NCBI RefSeq assembly: GCF_000001735.4
Contig: NC_003074.8
Coordinates: 3,100,101-3,164,100 of the forward strand
Direction: 5' to 3'
Source of the DNA: Arabidopsis thaliana
Taxonomy: Eukaryota; Streptophyta; Magnoliopsida; Brassicales; Brassicaceae
DNA: 64,000 bases
Position numbers and translations under genes: made by a program. The notes beneath the pieces are model-generated. The model worked only from the letters and a program-made list of their open reading frames with translations. It was not told the origin of the DNA and ran no database searches. Shown here piece after piece: positions 1 through 11,677 of this stretch (positions within the stretch are counted from its first letter, which is position 1; each line of letters starts with the position of its first letter).

Positions 1-1641
1 TGTCAAAGTTCATGTTAGCGCCACTGGTTATGGCTACGACATTCACGTCCTTTAGGCCATAATATTTACAGTATGCCTCAGCTCCAGCGAGTGCAAGAGC
101 CCCTGCTGGTTCCAATATGTTCCGTTTCTCCTCAAACATATCCTGTAGAGACAAGTATCTGATTATCTACAATTCAGTATGCATATGCCAAACACCGTCT
201 GACAAGGGATAACGTATCAAGGATAGTACCATACCTTTATTGATGCACAAATAGCATCACGAGTGACAAGAACAACACCATCCATTAGATTTCTGCTTAT
301 ACGAAAAGTCTCTTCACCAACTTCTTTAACTGCTACACCATCTGCAAATCCCCCAACCTGGTCCAATATCACCCTCTCACCGTGATGCAGCGACAAAGCC
401 ATTGCATTTGCGTCAGCTGGTTCTACACCAATGATCTTCACCTGCATAACCCAAAAGTCACAATAAGAAACAGAAGCTGAAGGAACTCATTTCTTAATTA
501 AAATTCTGGATTTTGTCACAAGTAGCTGTTATTAACAACAACAGAACAGAAGGTGACATTGCCAAAGCAGTCACAGCAAAAAGAGTACCTCGGGAGAAAC
601 CCTCTTCACATAAGCAGCAATACCAGCTATTAAACCACCACCACCAACTGGCACAAATATAGCATGCAATGGACCCTTAGCCTGACGAGTGATCTCCATC
701 CCAACAGTCCCTTGTCCAGCAATAACATCAGGGTGATCAAAAGGAGGTATAAACGTCAGACCCTCTTCTTCAGCTCGTATCTTAGCATGTGCTTGTGCTT
801 GATCATACGAATCTCCGAAAAGAACAACCGTTGCACCCAAATTCTCTACAGCTTGCCACTGTTTTCAATCCCAGAACACCATCAGATACTAACTTCAAGA
901 CATGAGAAAGCTTAAAAATGGAAAATACCTTTATCTCAGGAGTCGTAACAGGCATAACAATCACAGCAGTGCAGCCGAGTTTACTAGCAGATAAAGCAAC
1001 TCCTTGAGCATGGTTTCCAGCTGAAGAGCAGATAACTCCTTTTGCCAATTGATCTGCTGGAAGTTTCACCATCATATTGTAAGCTCCACGAAGCTTAAAC
1101 GAGAATACCTAAAACAATTCCAGTCACCACTCAGTACAACAACACATAAAACCTCAGATGTAGTCTCAATTCCATACATAATTCACCTAAAAAATCAACC
1201 AAAATGTATAAAGGGAGAAGCTTCATTACTTACAGGTTGCAAGTCTTCTCTTTTAAGATACATACGAACACCTAATCTCTTAGATAGCTTCTTAGCCAAT
1301 TGGAGTGGTGACTCAATGGCGATGTCGTAAACCTTAGTGGACAGTATATTCGTCAAATACTCCATAGCTTCCGCGATGCTTCCGTTCTCAGCCTCGTTCG
1401 TACGTTCTGGTACAGCACCGAGGTAACCGGCAGGGTATTGCAACGAATTCGGAGAGACCTTAAGACGTGGTAAAGGAAGCTTTGGAGGCGGTGGAGTCAT
1501 AGATGTTTCATCTCGGGACAGAACCGCCACTGCGATCCGAGAACGGGAGGAGAAGTGAGTGAATCCGACCACTGGTTTTGATGGACGGTGAATGTGGCTA
1601 CGGAGAGAGGATTGCGCCGTCGGAAGCTGAACGGAATTCAT
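1..1641 (-). CDS. OMR1: Threonine deaminase (biosynthetic), 5' part; runs off the left edge
   Basis: Biosynthetic threonine dehydratase, the PLP enzyme that converts threonine to 2-oxobutanoate as the first committed step of isoleucine synthesis in plastids. Exons read on the minus strand: 1641-1234, 1109-929, 858-589, 441-235 and 142 to beyond base 1. The start chosen is MNSVQLP, because it opens a Ser/Arg-rich plastid transit peptide; the frame stays open 22 codons further up. After the transit region come LKREDLQPV, then [10 protein letters not shown], whose lysine is the PLP Schiff-base residue, then [11 protein letters not shown] and the glycine-rich phosphate loop [11 protein letters not shown]. 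The C-terminal regulatory domains for isoleucine feedback lie outside the window. It is divergent from the FKBP gene. Identification rests on recognising the protein; very sure of family and role. Confidence 0.95.
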
Positions 1642-2190
1642 GGGTTTAGAGAGAGTTAAACAGAGAGGAAGAAGCTGGTGGCGGCTCTTAATAAACACAA
1701 CAAACAAAACTACGTGACCGGTTTGGTTTTTTAAACCTTTTATTACCGATTCTCACCAAACACTAACCAGCACTTTTTTTGTCTGTATTTAGGTTTCACC
1801 GGACACATAAATTACAAACCCAACACAAAAAACTATTATTCCGTGATTAGCCCTAATGTATTGCAGATTAATTAATAACGATTATGGACGCACTTGGTGT
1901 TGGTGGATCATTCATCATCATGTATATTGGAAAATAAAAACTGATCTTTTCTAAGTTTTAGCAAAACAAATATTTTTTATTTATATGGTCTACGACAAGA
2001 AGTTTGGTGGTGACTTGAGAGAATCATGAAATCTACAACTTGTGGATGAGAATTCCAGTTTTATCACTTACTCTCTTCTTCGTCTCACACACAATTAAGG
2101 GCACACTCTGAAGGAAGGCAAACAAGAACTAGTCAGTTTCTTTGTTTTAGACAACAAGAATCTGTGAACTAACACAAAAACATTGAAAGA
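1642..2190. promoter_or_regulatory. Divergent spacer between OMR1 and the FKBP gene
   Basis: This 549-bp AT-rich spacer separates two divergently transcribed plastid-protein genes and must contain both promoters and leaders. No longer reading frame or repeat was seen. Which bases serve which gene cannot be told from sequence alone. Confidence 0.5.
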
Positions 2191-3701
2191 ATGATCTTAA
2201 CAATGAAACTTGTTCACCCTCTCCATCACTCTTTGTCTTCCTCCATTCCCTTTCCCTCAAGTACACACATCTGTTATCTCTCTCTGTCAATTACTTGTAT
2301 GTTTTGAACCAATATCGAGACATCGATTAAGCAAAAATTGTTTTTTTTTTGGATTTGTTATAATTTGCAGGAAAAAGGCAATCCAAACCGTACCGGTGCT
2401 CGTTACCTTCTCCCGGCTGCGAAAAGGTCATCAGAACAGAGACTGTCCTGCCTCCGGCGCCGGTGAGTTGTGAAGGGAGAAGGGTCTTACTTGGATGTCT
2501 TCTCGCTACAGGTTAGATCATTCTCTATTAGTTCTTCACATCTCCACTTAAGCTCAGTGTATCAAAATCCTTAGAAAATGTTGTTATCTGATTCAAAACA
2601 GCTTCTGGGATTTTGTCAACTGGTTCAGCCGAGGCAGTAAGCACCAGTAGAAGAGCTGTAAGCAATATATATATCTATGCATACATTGTGTTCTTGACTC
2701 AAAACTCAATCTCTTACATACAATTCTCTGCAGCTACGTGCATCCAAGTTACCGGAAAGCGATTTCACGACTCTCCCCAATGGTCTCAAGTCCGTAATCC
2801 AATGCATCATCTTTTGTTTGAATTCGATACAGTACTCATACCGCAAAACAGGATTGAAAAATCAAGTCTTTCTCGCAATAATCACAAGTTTGGTTTCTGT
2901 TTATATTGTGGCAGGTACTATGATATAAAGGTTGGCAATGGAGCAGAGGCTGTGAAAGGATCTCGGGTCGCAGTACGGTTGTGAATACGTTTCCTGGTTT
3001 ACTTTGGACATGTAAATGCTAACAGTTTTAACAAGCGTTGATGCTTAACCCAAATGTTGTGTCGCAGGTTCACTATGTTGCAAAATGGAAAGGGATAACG
3101 TTCATGACAAGTCGACAAGGACTTGGTGTTGGAGGTGGAACGGTATAAGGCAATCTTACAGAGTCCATTACTGTACTTGAATATGCAAGGATCCTTTACT
3201 GATAATAATGAATTTTTGCAGCCTTATGGGTTTGACGTTGGTCAATCAGAGAGAGGCAATGTTCTGAAAGGACTTGATCTTGGTGTTGAAGGGATGCGTG
3301 TAGGCGGTCAGGTTAGTTTTTGAAACCGAAAGGCTTCACAAAGTCAGGCCACTCAAAGTCTTGTTTTGATGACCCTATGAGGTTTATATACAGAGATTGG
3401 TGATTGTTCCTCCCGAGCTGGCTTACGGGAAGAAAGGAGTGCAAGAGATTCCTCCAAACGCTACGATAGAGGTAACCAAGTTGAATGGATTGAAATTTTT
3501 GTTGGCTTCTAAAGTGGTGTTCATTTATGTTATCTTTCTTTTGCAGCTTGACATTGAGCTGTTATCAATCAAGCAGAGTCCTTTCGGGTATGTGAAATCA
3601 ATCAACTAATACACTGGGTAAATTTGATCGAAAAAAGTGCCCTGAAAGCTTTCTTTTCGGTTTTATTCTGCAGGACGCCAGTGAAGATAGTTGAAGGCTA
3701 A
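2191..3701 (+). CDS. FKBP-type peptidyl-prolyl isomerase, chloroplast lumen type
   Basis: FK506-binding-type prolyl cis-trans isomerase. Ten exons: 2191-2260, 2371-2511, 2602-2657, 2734-2789, 2915-2972, 3068-3142, 3232-3311, 3394-3471, 3547-3587 and 3674-3701. The start is MILTMKLVHPLHH, leading into a Ser/Arg-rich transit region, a hydrophobic stretch (RRVLLGCLLAT) and a twin-Arg STSRRA, which suggests thylakoid lumen import. The FKBP fold follows: GLKYYDIKVGNG, VHYVAKWKG, PYGFDVGQ, LKGLDLGVEGMRVGG, LVIVPPELAYG and a final beta strand LDIELLSI. Exon 4 uses the less common donor GTCCGT, forced by the frame across KYYDI. I believe this is At3g10060. Plant lumenal FKBPs often keep only some active-site residues, so enzymatic activity is not proven. 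Confidence 0.9.
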
Positions 3702-4094
3702 AAGGACTAATGAAGCCAACATTGTACCAAGATTTTCTGTGTACATTCAGTAAAAAACTATAAAATTGATCAAAGCTATGGAAGATTCAACTGTATGAGA
3801 AGAATCTGTTTAATGGATTATACCGGCTAGTCCGGTTTTGTAACCGCTTTATAACTGTGTCTCATCACTCAATTCATACACTTTTGGCCGTTTTGCAAAA
3901 CATTGAATCAATTCAATCCCATGAGGTGGTAAGATACTTTACTAATGGTTAAAATTAAGATCTAGCCTAGCCTCCATGCCTGTAGTTATCTTGGACTGTG
4001 AGATCTAGATAGGGTACAAAATGGGTGATACAAATTTCGTACCTTTTTAATGGAAAATTCCTACCAAACACGATTGGAGGGTTGATCTAATACA
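3702..4094. other. Convergent spacer, FKBP and TAF12 3' ends
   Basis: 3' untranslated and spacer DNA between two genes transcribed towards each other. No further gene or repeat was seen. Confidence 0.5.
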
Positions 4095-6698
4095 TCAGTG
4101 ATTGAAAGTTGTAGAGCCCATGGGATTAGAAGGTGTCTTTGCCTGACCGCCTCTTGCATTAGCAGTCCCATGCCCAAACTGATTCCTGGCGTTTGCTGCT
4201 TCTGTTGCCGTGACCGACTTCTTTATCTTCAAAATCCACAATGTATATACAAAATCAACAAGAAAATCTTCAATATATAAGTTTCTCTTCTACTCAGAAC
4301 CATAATCTATACTATTAGGATGTTTAAAATCATGTGTTAAAACTTACAGCCGCAAGTCGCTCTTTGTGAATATCTGTTGTCAACTGCAAAACATTATCCA
4401 AGGAAACAACCAAAGATGTTAGGAACTATTTTGTAAATAAGACGAATTGATAAAATGCAGATCTCTAATTCTTACTGGCTTCCGAAATGTCTTGAACTCA
4501 TCACTGCTAAAACCAGGAGGCCTAATATTCCAGTTTCTTTCTACATTTAAGGAGAAGATACCAAAAAGAAATTACTCATTGTAATTGGAATGAGAAATTG
4601 AAAGAAAACGGGCAGGTAGATAATATTGATCAGAACGAACCAACATGGAGCAAGATGTCCTTAGCCTCTAGAATATCTGACTTTCTATGCTTGGCTAAAG
4701 AACAGCCAAAAGTTGTGATCTGGGTTAAAGGAAACACAACGAGCAGGAGTTAGAAAAAAAAAACTCATCACAGGACAGAAATGTTTGACTCTTAACCAAT
4801 GCGGTGTGGGCTACTTACTGACTCCACAAAATCTTCAGCAATATCAGAAAGGATGTCTTCAACCTCTGGATCCAATTTCTCTGACGGGTCAATCTGTGGA
4901 TAGACAAGGCATTTTAAATTTAGAGAAAAAAATCAATGGATATCATGCAGAGAGTTCAGTGTTGAACACCATCAAAGTAGCCCCTAAAACTATCGATATA
5001 TGTTATTACTGAATCTGTCAATAGTCATCATACATGCTTTTTGGCTTTCTATGGGAGGTATTATTAGCAAATAACTCAATATCTCTTCTATTTTATTTTT
5101 ATCAAATACATTCCCCTTTATCTGTAAGAGATCTATCCAAGTAGAAGAAATCAATCACACATTAAGTAAGAATCAAGCGTGAGAATGAGAATACTGGTCA
5201 ATATGCAAAATGGCTACCCAAAGTTGAGAATATGAAGAGAGGTCAGTGGATACCTGTTGAAGTAGCTCATGGATGCTTCGTTTCCCCAGGATACGATCAT
5301 CAGACGGCTCGGTCTCTGCAGAAACTGTTTTAGCATGGTTTCCTGGTTGAGCCACAGGAGGCTGGCTCGGCATTACCGGAGAAGTAACTTTCTGATTTAC
5401 CAAACCTTGGACCCGGGTTGGTTGATGTGGGTGAGCTAAAGGCTGCTGCGGAGATCTCAATTGTTGAAGTTGCTCTTGAGGCTGATGTTGTTGTTGAGAT
5501 TGTTGTTGCTGAGGCTGTGGAGTTGCTGCTGACGTAGAAATATGTTGCTGAGGAATATGAGGTCTTTGTTGCATAGAGGGAGAATTTACTTGTGGTCTAT
5601 ACGAAGGAGGTGGCAAAGGCGGCTTCCCTTGGGGAGTAGATGATAACCAAGGTTGATTGATAGCTTGCAAGCTTTGTTGTGATGCACCAGTAGATTGGAC
5701 ATTAGGAGAGCTAATAGGTGAAGGTCTCATAAGGCTATGTCCTTGAAAGTTCTGCCAAAAGTAAAATATAAGGAATTAAAGTGTGCAAACAAAGTTGTTG
5801 TTAACAAAGGAGTCACAAAGCTGGAGTTCCTATGTCAAGATACAGAGGCCAGAAGGGTAAAAAATACATACTTGAGCAACAGGAGATTGGGTACTTGTGG
5901 AGGAAGCTGGCCTTAGAGACGATTGAGTTGGTCTCTGTTGGTGCTGAGTCATCCCACTCGGCCTTATTTGGGAACCTGAGCCAAGTGTTCCCATCATCCC
6001 AATTCCCTGAGTTCCTTGCATCATTCTAACCTGAACACACACATACAGAAAAAAGTTGGTATTTTTTTTGTAACAGAGCACAATTCTTTGAAATGTGGCA
6101 CATATGAGAGAACAAAATCCACCTGAGGGGAACTTGTATTGGACGTAGCTTCTGACATTCCAACAGTTCCACGACCTAATCCGCCGTATTGTTGCCCAAA
6201 AGAGCCGGGAAAAGCAGAAGGCGAATGTTGAGAAGGTGTAGGAGAAGGACTCGGAATTGGGGAAGCCGGAACGCCAATCGCCATACCACCTCTTTGTTGC
6301 CCACTAATAGGTAAAGACGAAGACGAAGAGGCTGGCGCTGATGAGGAAGATAACAATGGCGACGAAGCGGAGGAGAAGTGAGTGTAAGAGGAGTGTTGTT
6401 GCCATGGTCTAGAGTACGCCTGCGGAGGCGGCCGTACTAAAGGCTGGGAGAGATGTTGCTGCTGTTGCGTCGCCGGAGATGTCACCGGACGCGTGTATTG
6501 AGGAGGATTAGGGTTTGGATTGAGCGATGGTGATTGTGGAGCTGGGGAAGAGGGAATAGAGGAAACAACGGAGGAGGGACTCGGATTTGTGGAAGGCGTT
6601 GGTTGAATCTGTGTTAAAGTCGATGGTTTCGAATCCGACGGCTGAGGAGGTGTTTCCGGTGGCTGAGACGCCGTCGAGCTTTGCCGTGGCTGATCCAT
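4095..6698 (-). CDS. TAF12: TAF12, TBP-associated factor with histone fold
   Basis: TFIID subunit TAF12, whose histone fold pairs with TAF4 and which is also a SAGA subunit in other eukaryotes. Eight exons on the minus strand: 6698-6123, 6030-5872, 5751-5254, 4893-4819, 4719-4641, 4540-4476, 4383-4348 and 4226-4095. The first three exons encode a long low-complexity arm rich in Pro, Ser and Gln, with no fixed structure expected. The histone fold begins at [15 protein letters not shown] and continues through [24 protein letters not shown] and [15 protein letters not shown], the part conserved with animal and yeast TAF12. The tail ends GSTTFNH. In Arabidopsis this locus is, as I recall, EER4/At3g10070, linked to ethylene responses. 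The long Gln/Pro arm is usual for the plant form. Confidence 0.93.
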
Positions 6699-7375
6699 GA
6701 AAAGGTTGTGAATGTGGAGGGAATAGAGATATTGATTGAGTATATAGAAATCTAATTAAACCGAAATTGTCGGTACGGTATTAAACAAGTGAACCGAAAC
6801 TGCAAAGCTCGATAATTATTAATACCGGACCGGCTTTAACAATTCCTTTTCTCTGTTGTGTGATTAAAACGATGAGTTTAACCCCAAAGAATAAATGAGA
6901 GTTAAAACGCAGCGTTTCATTATGCTCAGATAGCAAGTTTCTTCTATTGCTGGAAATGTAGCTTCCAAGTTAACTAGTGTCAAAGTCTCTGGTCTTTTTC
7001 TCACATACTCAAGAGTACACAGCGATCAAATTAGCTAGTGTCACGACAAATTGGAGATTTGTTTGCAGCCTTTAGAGCCTTATAGCAAAGAAGAACTGGC
7101 ATTGATTTTGATATATTTTGTGGATTGGAGAAGATATTGTCAAATTTTCAAAGCTTGTGACGTTGCCAAAATTATGTAGGTTTAGTGATAATAATTCAGG
7201 ATTCTAAATGTGAAGTGTGGATAAGTGATAATAATTCATGTAGAAAGAAACATTGTCTAGCTAAAGATGACCATTGTTTGGGTCAAAATATATAAATAAC
7301 ATTATGATCAAGAACTACCATCACATAAAAGATAACTTCGATGTAATAATCTCGATAAGACTTTAAGAGAAAACA
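6699..7375. other. Spacer between TAF12 promoter side and germin-like 3' end
   Basis: AT-rich DNA holding the TAF12 promoter and leader on the left and the germin-like gene's 3' end on the right. No other feature was seen. Confidence 0.4.
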
Positions 7376-8059
7376 TCAATGTTCATTAGACATGACAGGA
7401 TCAAATCTTTTCTTCAACGTACCAATCTGCTTAAGACTCAACCCAAAAGCTTTCATAAGCAACTCCTCATTGATCCCTGACCCAAAAACCACGGACGGTA
7501 TCTTCTGAATACCAGGGTTTTGGCTATTAAGTCCGCCGACAATCGTGGCCGTAACATCTCCGACGTTCATCTGAAAATGTACAAGCCCTTTTGGGTAAAC
7601 CATCATTTCTCCTTCTTCCATCACTTTAGCGTAAACCTTATTGTTCGAGTCCACAAAACCAGAGTAAACCCGTCCTTTAACCAAGTGGGCTACTTCCGTC
7701 GCCCGCGGATGGTAATGTGGTGGGTTAATGGATCCGGGTTTGAGATCAGCCCGGACAAACGAGATGCCTAATGTATTAAGGCCGGGGAAGTTTTCTGGGC
7801 CTACTGGGACGGTGGCGAACCCCGTCTCCGTGAAGTTTCCGGCAGTTTTTAGACCGGAAAAGACAAAATCTTCGGTGGTTACTTCGGAGGAGTTTTTGCA
7901 AGGGAGATTGGTGGAGAAGTGATGGTCATGGTAAGGAGATGTCACAGGTTTTGGTATGCAGAAGTCTTGGATGGGATCAGGGTCGGAAGCTAATGTGAAG
8001 CATACATTAAAACAAAGAAGACAAAGAGCTTTTAGAAGAAACAAAGTGTTTGCTTCCAT
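7376..8059 (-). CDS. Germin-like protein (secreted cupin)
   Basis: A 227-residue germin-like protein, the normal family length, encoded here without an intron in the coding part. The start chosen is MEANTLFLLKALC because it opens a clear signal peptide (LFLLKALCLLCFNVCFTLAS). Upstream in-frame codons would bury the signal peptide. Cupin box 1 has HYHPRATEVAHLVKG, giving two His and one Glu metal ligands. Box 2 has PKGLVHFQMN, giving the third His, so the manganese site looks complete. Paired cysteines near the N-terminus (DFCIPK and LPCKNS) fit the germin disulfide. The protein is expected in the cell wall as an oligomer. Germin-like proteins may be oxalate oxidase, superoxide dismutase or inactive; sequence does not settle this. 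Probably At3g10080. Confidence 0.93.
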   Translation of the reverse strand: MEANTLFLLKALCLLCFNVCFTLASDPDPIQDFCIPKPVTSPYHDHHFSTNLPCKNSSEVTTEDFVFSGLKTAGNFTETGFATVPVGPENFPGLNTLGISFVRADLKPGSINPPHYHPRATEVAHLVKGRVYSGFVDSNNKVYAKVMEEGEMMVYPKGLVHFQMNVGDVTATIVGGLNSQNPGIQKIPSVVFGSGINEELLMKAFGLSLKQIGTLKKRFDPVMSNEH

Positions 8060-8859
8060 TTTACTTGAGGTCCATGTGAAGAAGAGTTGTGTTACATCCG
8101 GTTTAAATAAGCATATGTATATCTGGTGGGGGTAAATGAGAGACTGGTTAAGATGGTTACTTTTTATCAACCAAAATTTCGTCTGTGAAATTAAGGTGTG
8201 GGTTTTTGTACCAAATGAAAAACCACGTTTGGATATGTGGTTTTGGTTATGGGAGTGGTTAGGCCGGTACATTGACTGATAAACCCCTTTTGTGGCTTGA
8301 TTGACACATCTCTTATGAATTTACTATTCGTCTATGTAATTCATAGTTACAAATTAATACAATTGTGCATAAAAATGGAAATATAACTGGAGTCCAAGGT
8401 TTCGGATCCTAGTGTCAATCCCGGTTTATAATGTAATTTTGGTATAGGCATAACCAAATCTATGTCTTGGGCTGAAGCAGGGGCCCGTATAAGGCGTGCT
8501 GTGTGCGCATGCCATGATATTCAAAATGATGAATTTGTTGCTTAAGCTTTTTGTTATCTCCAAGGCATGATTAGAGAGGCACATGAACATCATTTTTTCG
8601 GTGGTAAAGGTTTAGGCAGAGTGTGAAACATGACTTATTTCTTTGATATAACAAAGTGAAGATATTAGTTCAAAAAAAAAAAAAAAAAAAAAAAAAAACA
8701 AAGTGAAGATAAAGAAATGATTTTTAATATATTATAGATTTAGAGTCTAAAGCATCAATCTTTGATAATTAAATTTTTTAACATCATAATAAGAATTTAA
8801 TTATCCAAACGATATAACATTTGTTCTTCAAAGCAACCAAAAACAATTTGCAAAGAGAA
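8060..8859. other. Germin-like promoter and AT-rich spacer with A-tail insertion
   Basis: The right part of this spacer carries the germin-like promoter. The rest is AT-rich and has no gene. It contains a run of A flanked by a 14-bp duplication, listed separately at 8651-8711. Confidence 0.4.
8651..8711 (+). repeat. A-tailed micro-insertion with 14-bp target duplication
   Basis: The bases ACAAAGTGAAGATA occur at 8651-8664 and again, identically, at 8698-8711. Between them lie TTAGTTC and an A run of about 26. A direct duplication flanking an A tail is what target-primed reverse transcription leaves. Here almost no body remains, so this could be a severely 5'-truncated retroposon. Confidence 0.6.
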
Positions 8860-9920
<1,061 letters not shown>

Positions 9921-10304
9921 TTAACTGGTTTCGTGAGAGAGGACTTATAAAAATAAAATAATGTCGACCAAAAGTCAAAAAAAACTTGACCCGGTTTTAA
10001 TAAGTGATCAGTTCAGTTAATCTCAGACCGAACCGGTTCTTTAGTGTTTCGAAAGAAGGTGGAGCCATCTCCATTCCTCTACCACGTGTAACCGTTATAG
10101 ATTTGTAACAATTAAGACCTTTAGATTTTGTAACGATCAAAGTTGCTAAAAAAAAAAAGATGTCTCTGGAGGAGCTAGATGCTATTTGCTGAAAGTTTGG
10201 CTGAACATCATTTTATTTGAACATTTAAAGTTCACACATCAGCAATAACATAGTTCAATTTTTTATAAATCTCGAAATCTTGAATATAAAAAGAAAATAA
10301 TTGA
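9921..10304. other. RPS28 upstream DNA
   Basis: AT-rich upstream sequence with a CACGTG core near 10084 and no gene. It ends where the 255-bp direct repeat begins. Confidence 0.4.
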
Positions 10305-10559
10305 TTTGGATGGAAAAGAGTCATTAATTTGTCGCTTAAGATAATTTTGTTAGAGTAAGATTATCAAAATGGTATTTTGGTAGCAAGTATAAAAGAGATA
10401 GGAAATCTCGGTTGAAATATTCAAGAAATTGTGTTTTTAGTTATTATAGAGAGATTTATCAAAATGTTTTTGAGTTGTTAATATTATTGACAATAAATTT
10501 GTTTATTTCTAAAACCGAATCGTAAGATTTTTCGAGTATTAAATATTCGTAGAGAGATT
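10305..10559 (+). repeat. 255-bp perfect direct repeat, left copy
   Basis: The sequence starting TTTGGATGGAAAAGAG and ending CGTAGAGAGATT is repeated at 24553-24807. The two copies read base for base the same. The bases just outside differ at both ends, so these are the true repeat limits. The copies bracket 13,993 bp of foreign-looking DNA. Confidence 0.9.
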
Positions 10560-10568
10560 AAATCTCTA

Positions 10569-10631
10569 CATATTTTCAAATCTCTCTTTTTCTCTTCATA
10601 TTACATATTGACCTCATTAGAATGTGGGATA
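10569..10631 (+). repeat. 63-bp sequence shared with 26595-26657
   Basis: Just inside the left 255-bp repeat, the stretch starting ACATATTTTCAAATCTC and ending AGAATGTGGGAT occurs again about 16 kb away at 26595-26657, same strand, apparently identical. Flanks differ. It is therefore a separate duplicated tract and not an extension of the 255-bp repeat. Confidence 0.8.
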
Positions 10632-11677
10632 CAAAAGATGAGTACATGACATTCTTGACATCAAAATAAGCATAATAACCTGGTCGAAACAAGTGGTTTT
10701 AGACAAATTACCTAGAAAAAAAAAGCTAATGTAGTGAAGAATTAATATATAAAAGCACGTCAGAATGGTAGCTGTAAAAGAACCTTATTACCTCAAGGGT
10801 TTTGAGCTTCTTTCCGTGCACCTCAACCATTATTTCATACAAAAAAAGAACCACAAATTCCTGCACCAACACACATATTTGAAGACCTTTAATTTTGAGT
10901 GGAAAAAGATAGTCCAATAGTTTGGCTACACCTATCTTGGACTATATATATTAAACACATTTCGCAATCATCCAAAGACTCCATCTCATACAACTAGACA
11001 CTACATAAAAACGGGTATTCTAGCACTCGGAAAATGCTATCTAATAATAAAGTAATGTTGCAAATCTATAAAGTTGAGCAAGTAGATATCACATGATCAG
11101 TCTAATTTCCATCTCCCATAATTTCCTTCATTTGTTGAATTATTTCTCTATCAGTGTTTGATCAGGTTAGAACATGTGGCGAGCTCATGACTCAGGCCCA
11201 TTAACAGGCCAGCCGGGATTTCCCGGTTCAATCGAATTCTCGATTTTATTCACGTTATTCCTCGGTTTAAACCGGTATTGTCGGAGGTGCTAATTCCTGC
11301 ACCAACAATTAGTCCCCCCCCAGTTCGGCGAATCCGAGTTGCTTAATTCGAAATTTCCGAACTTAGAAATTGAATATTCGATTTAAATCTTGGAAAGCGT
11401 GAATTGATCATTAGATTTCCGAATCGATTCGTATTTCGAACGTATCTGACACGTGTCAAATCACCGCGTCTGTACGCGCGCGTGAAGCTCGGGAAACGAA
11501 GCGTCCCGTAGGTTTAATGATGACCTCGTAGGTTTGCCGCCCATTCGCCTTTATTTATATTCGACTAAACCCTCGGGAAGTCATTTTCCGCCGCTTGCAA
11601 GAAGAATCAAAGGTAGCTCTCGTTCTCTCCTTTGCGACTTATTTTGTACTCTCGATTCTTAATCGATTTTTCCGGCA
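10632..11677. other. Left part of the inserted segment, upstream of the transposon-type gene
   Basis: The part up to about 11150 is AT-rich and shows nothing clear. From about 11200 it is GC-richer and includes GGTGC, TAATTCCT, GCACC (a short inverted repeat near 11286) and a run of C near 11313-11320. The base composition then matches the following gene. It probably holds the promoter or terminal sequence of the element that carries that gene. Confidence 0.4.

Noticed and set aside
1049..1330. Plus-strand 93-codon frame over OMR1
   Set aside because: It is antisense to the OMR1 first intron and exons and has no family.
6021..6698. Long Pro/Ser/Gln-rich first exon of TAF12 as possible separate gene
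   Set aside because: The splice donor at 6123 and continuing TAF12 frame explain it; the low-complexity arm is normal for the plant protein.
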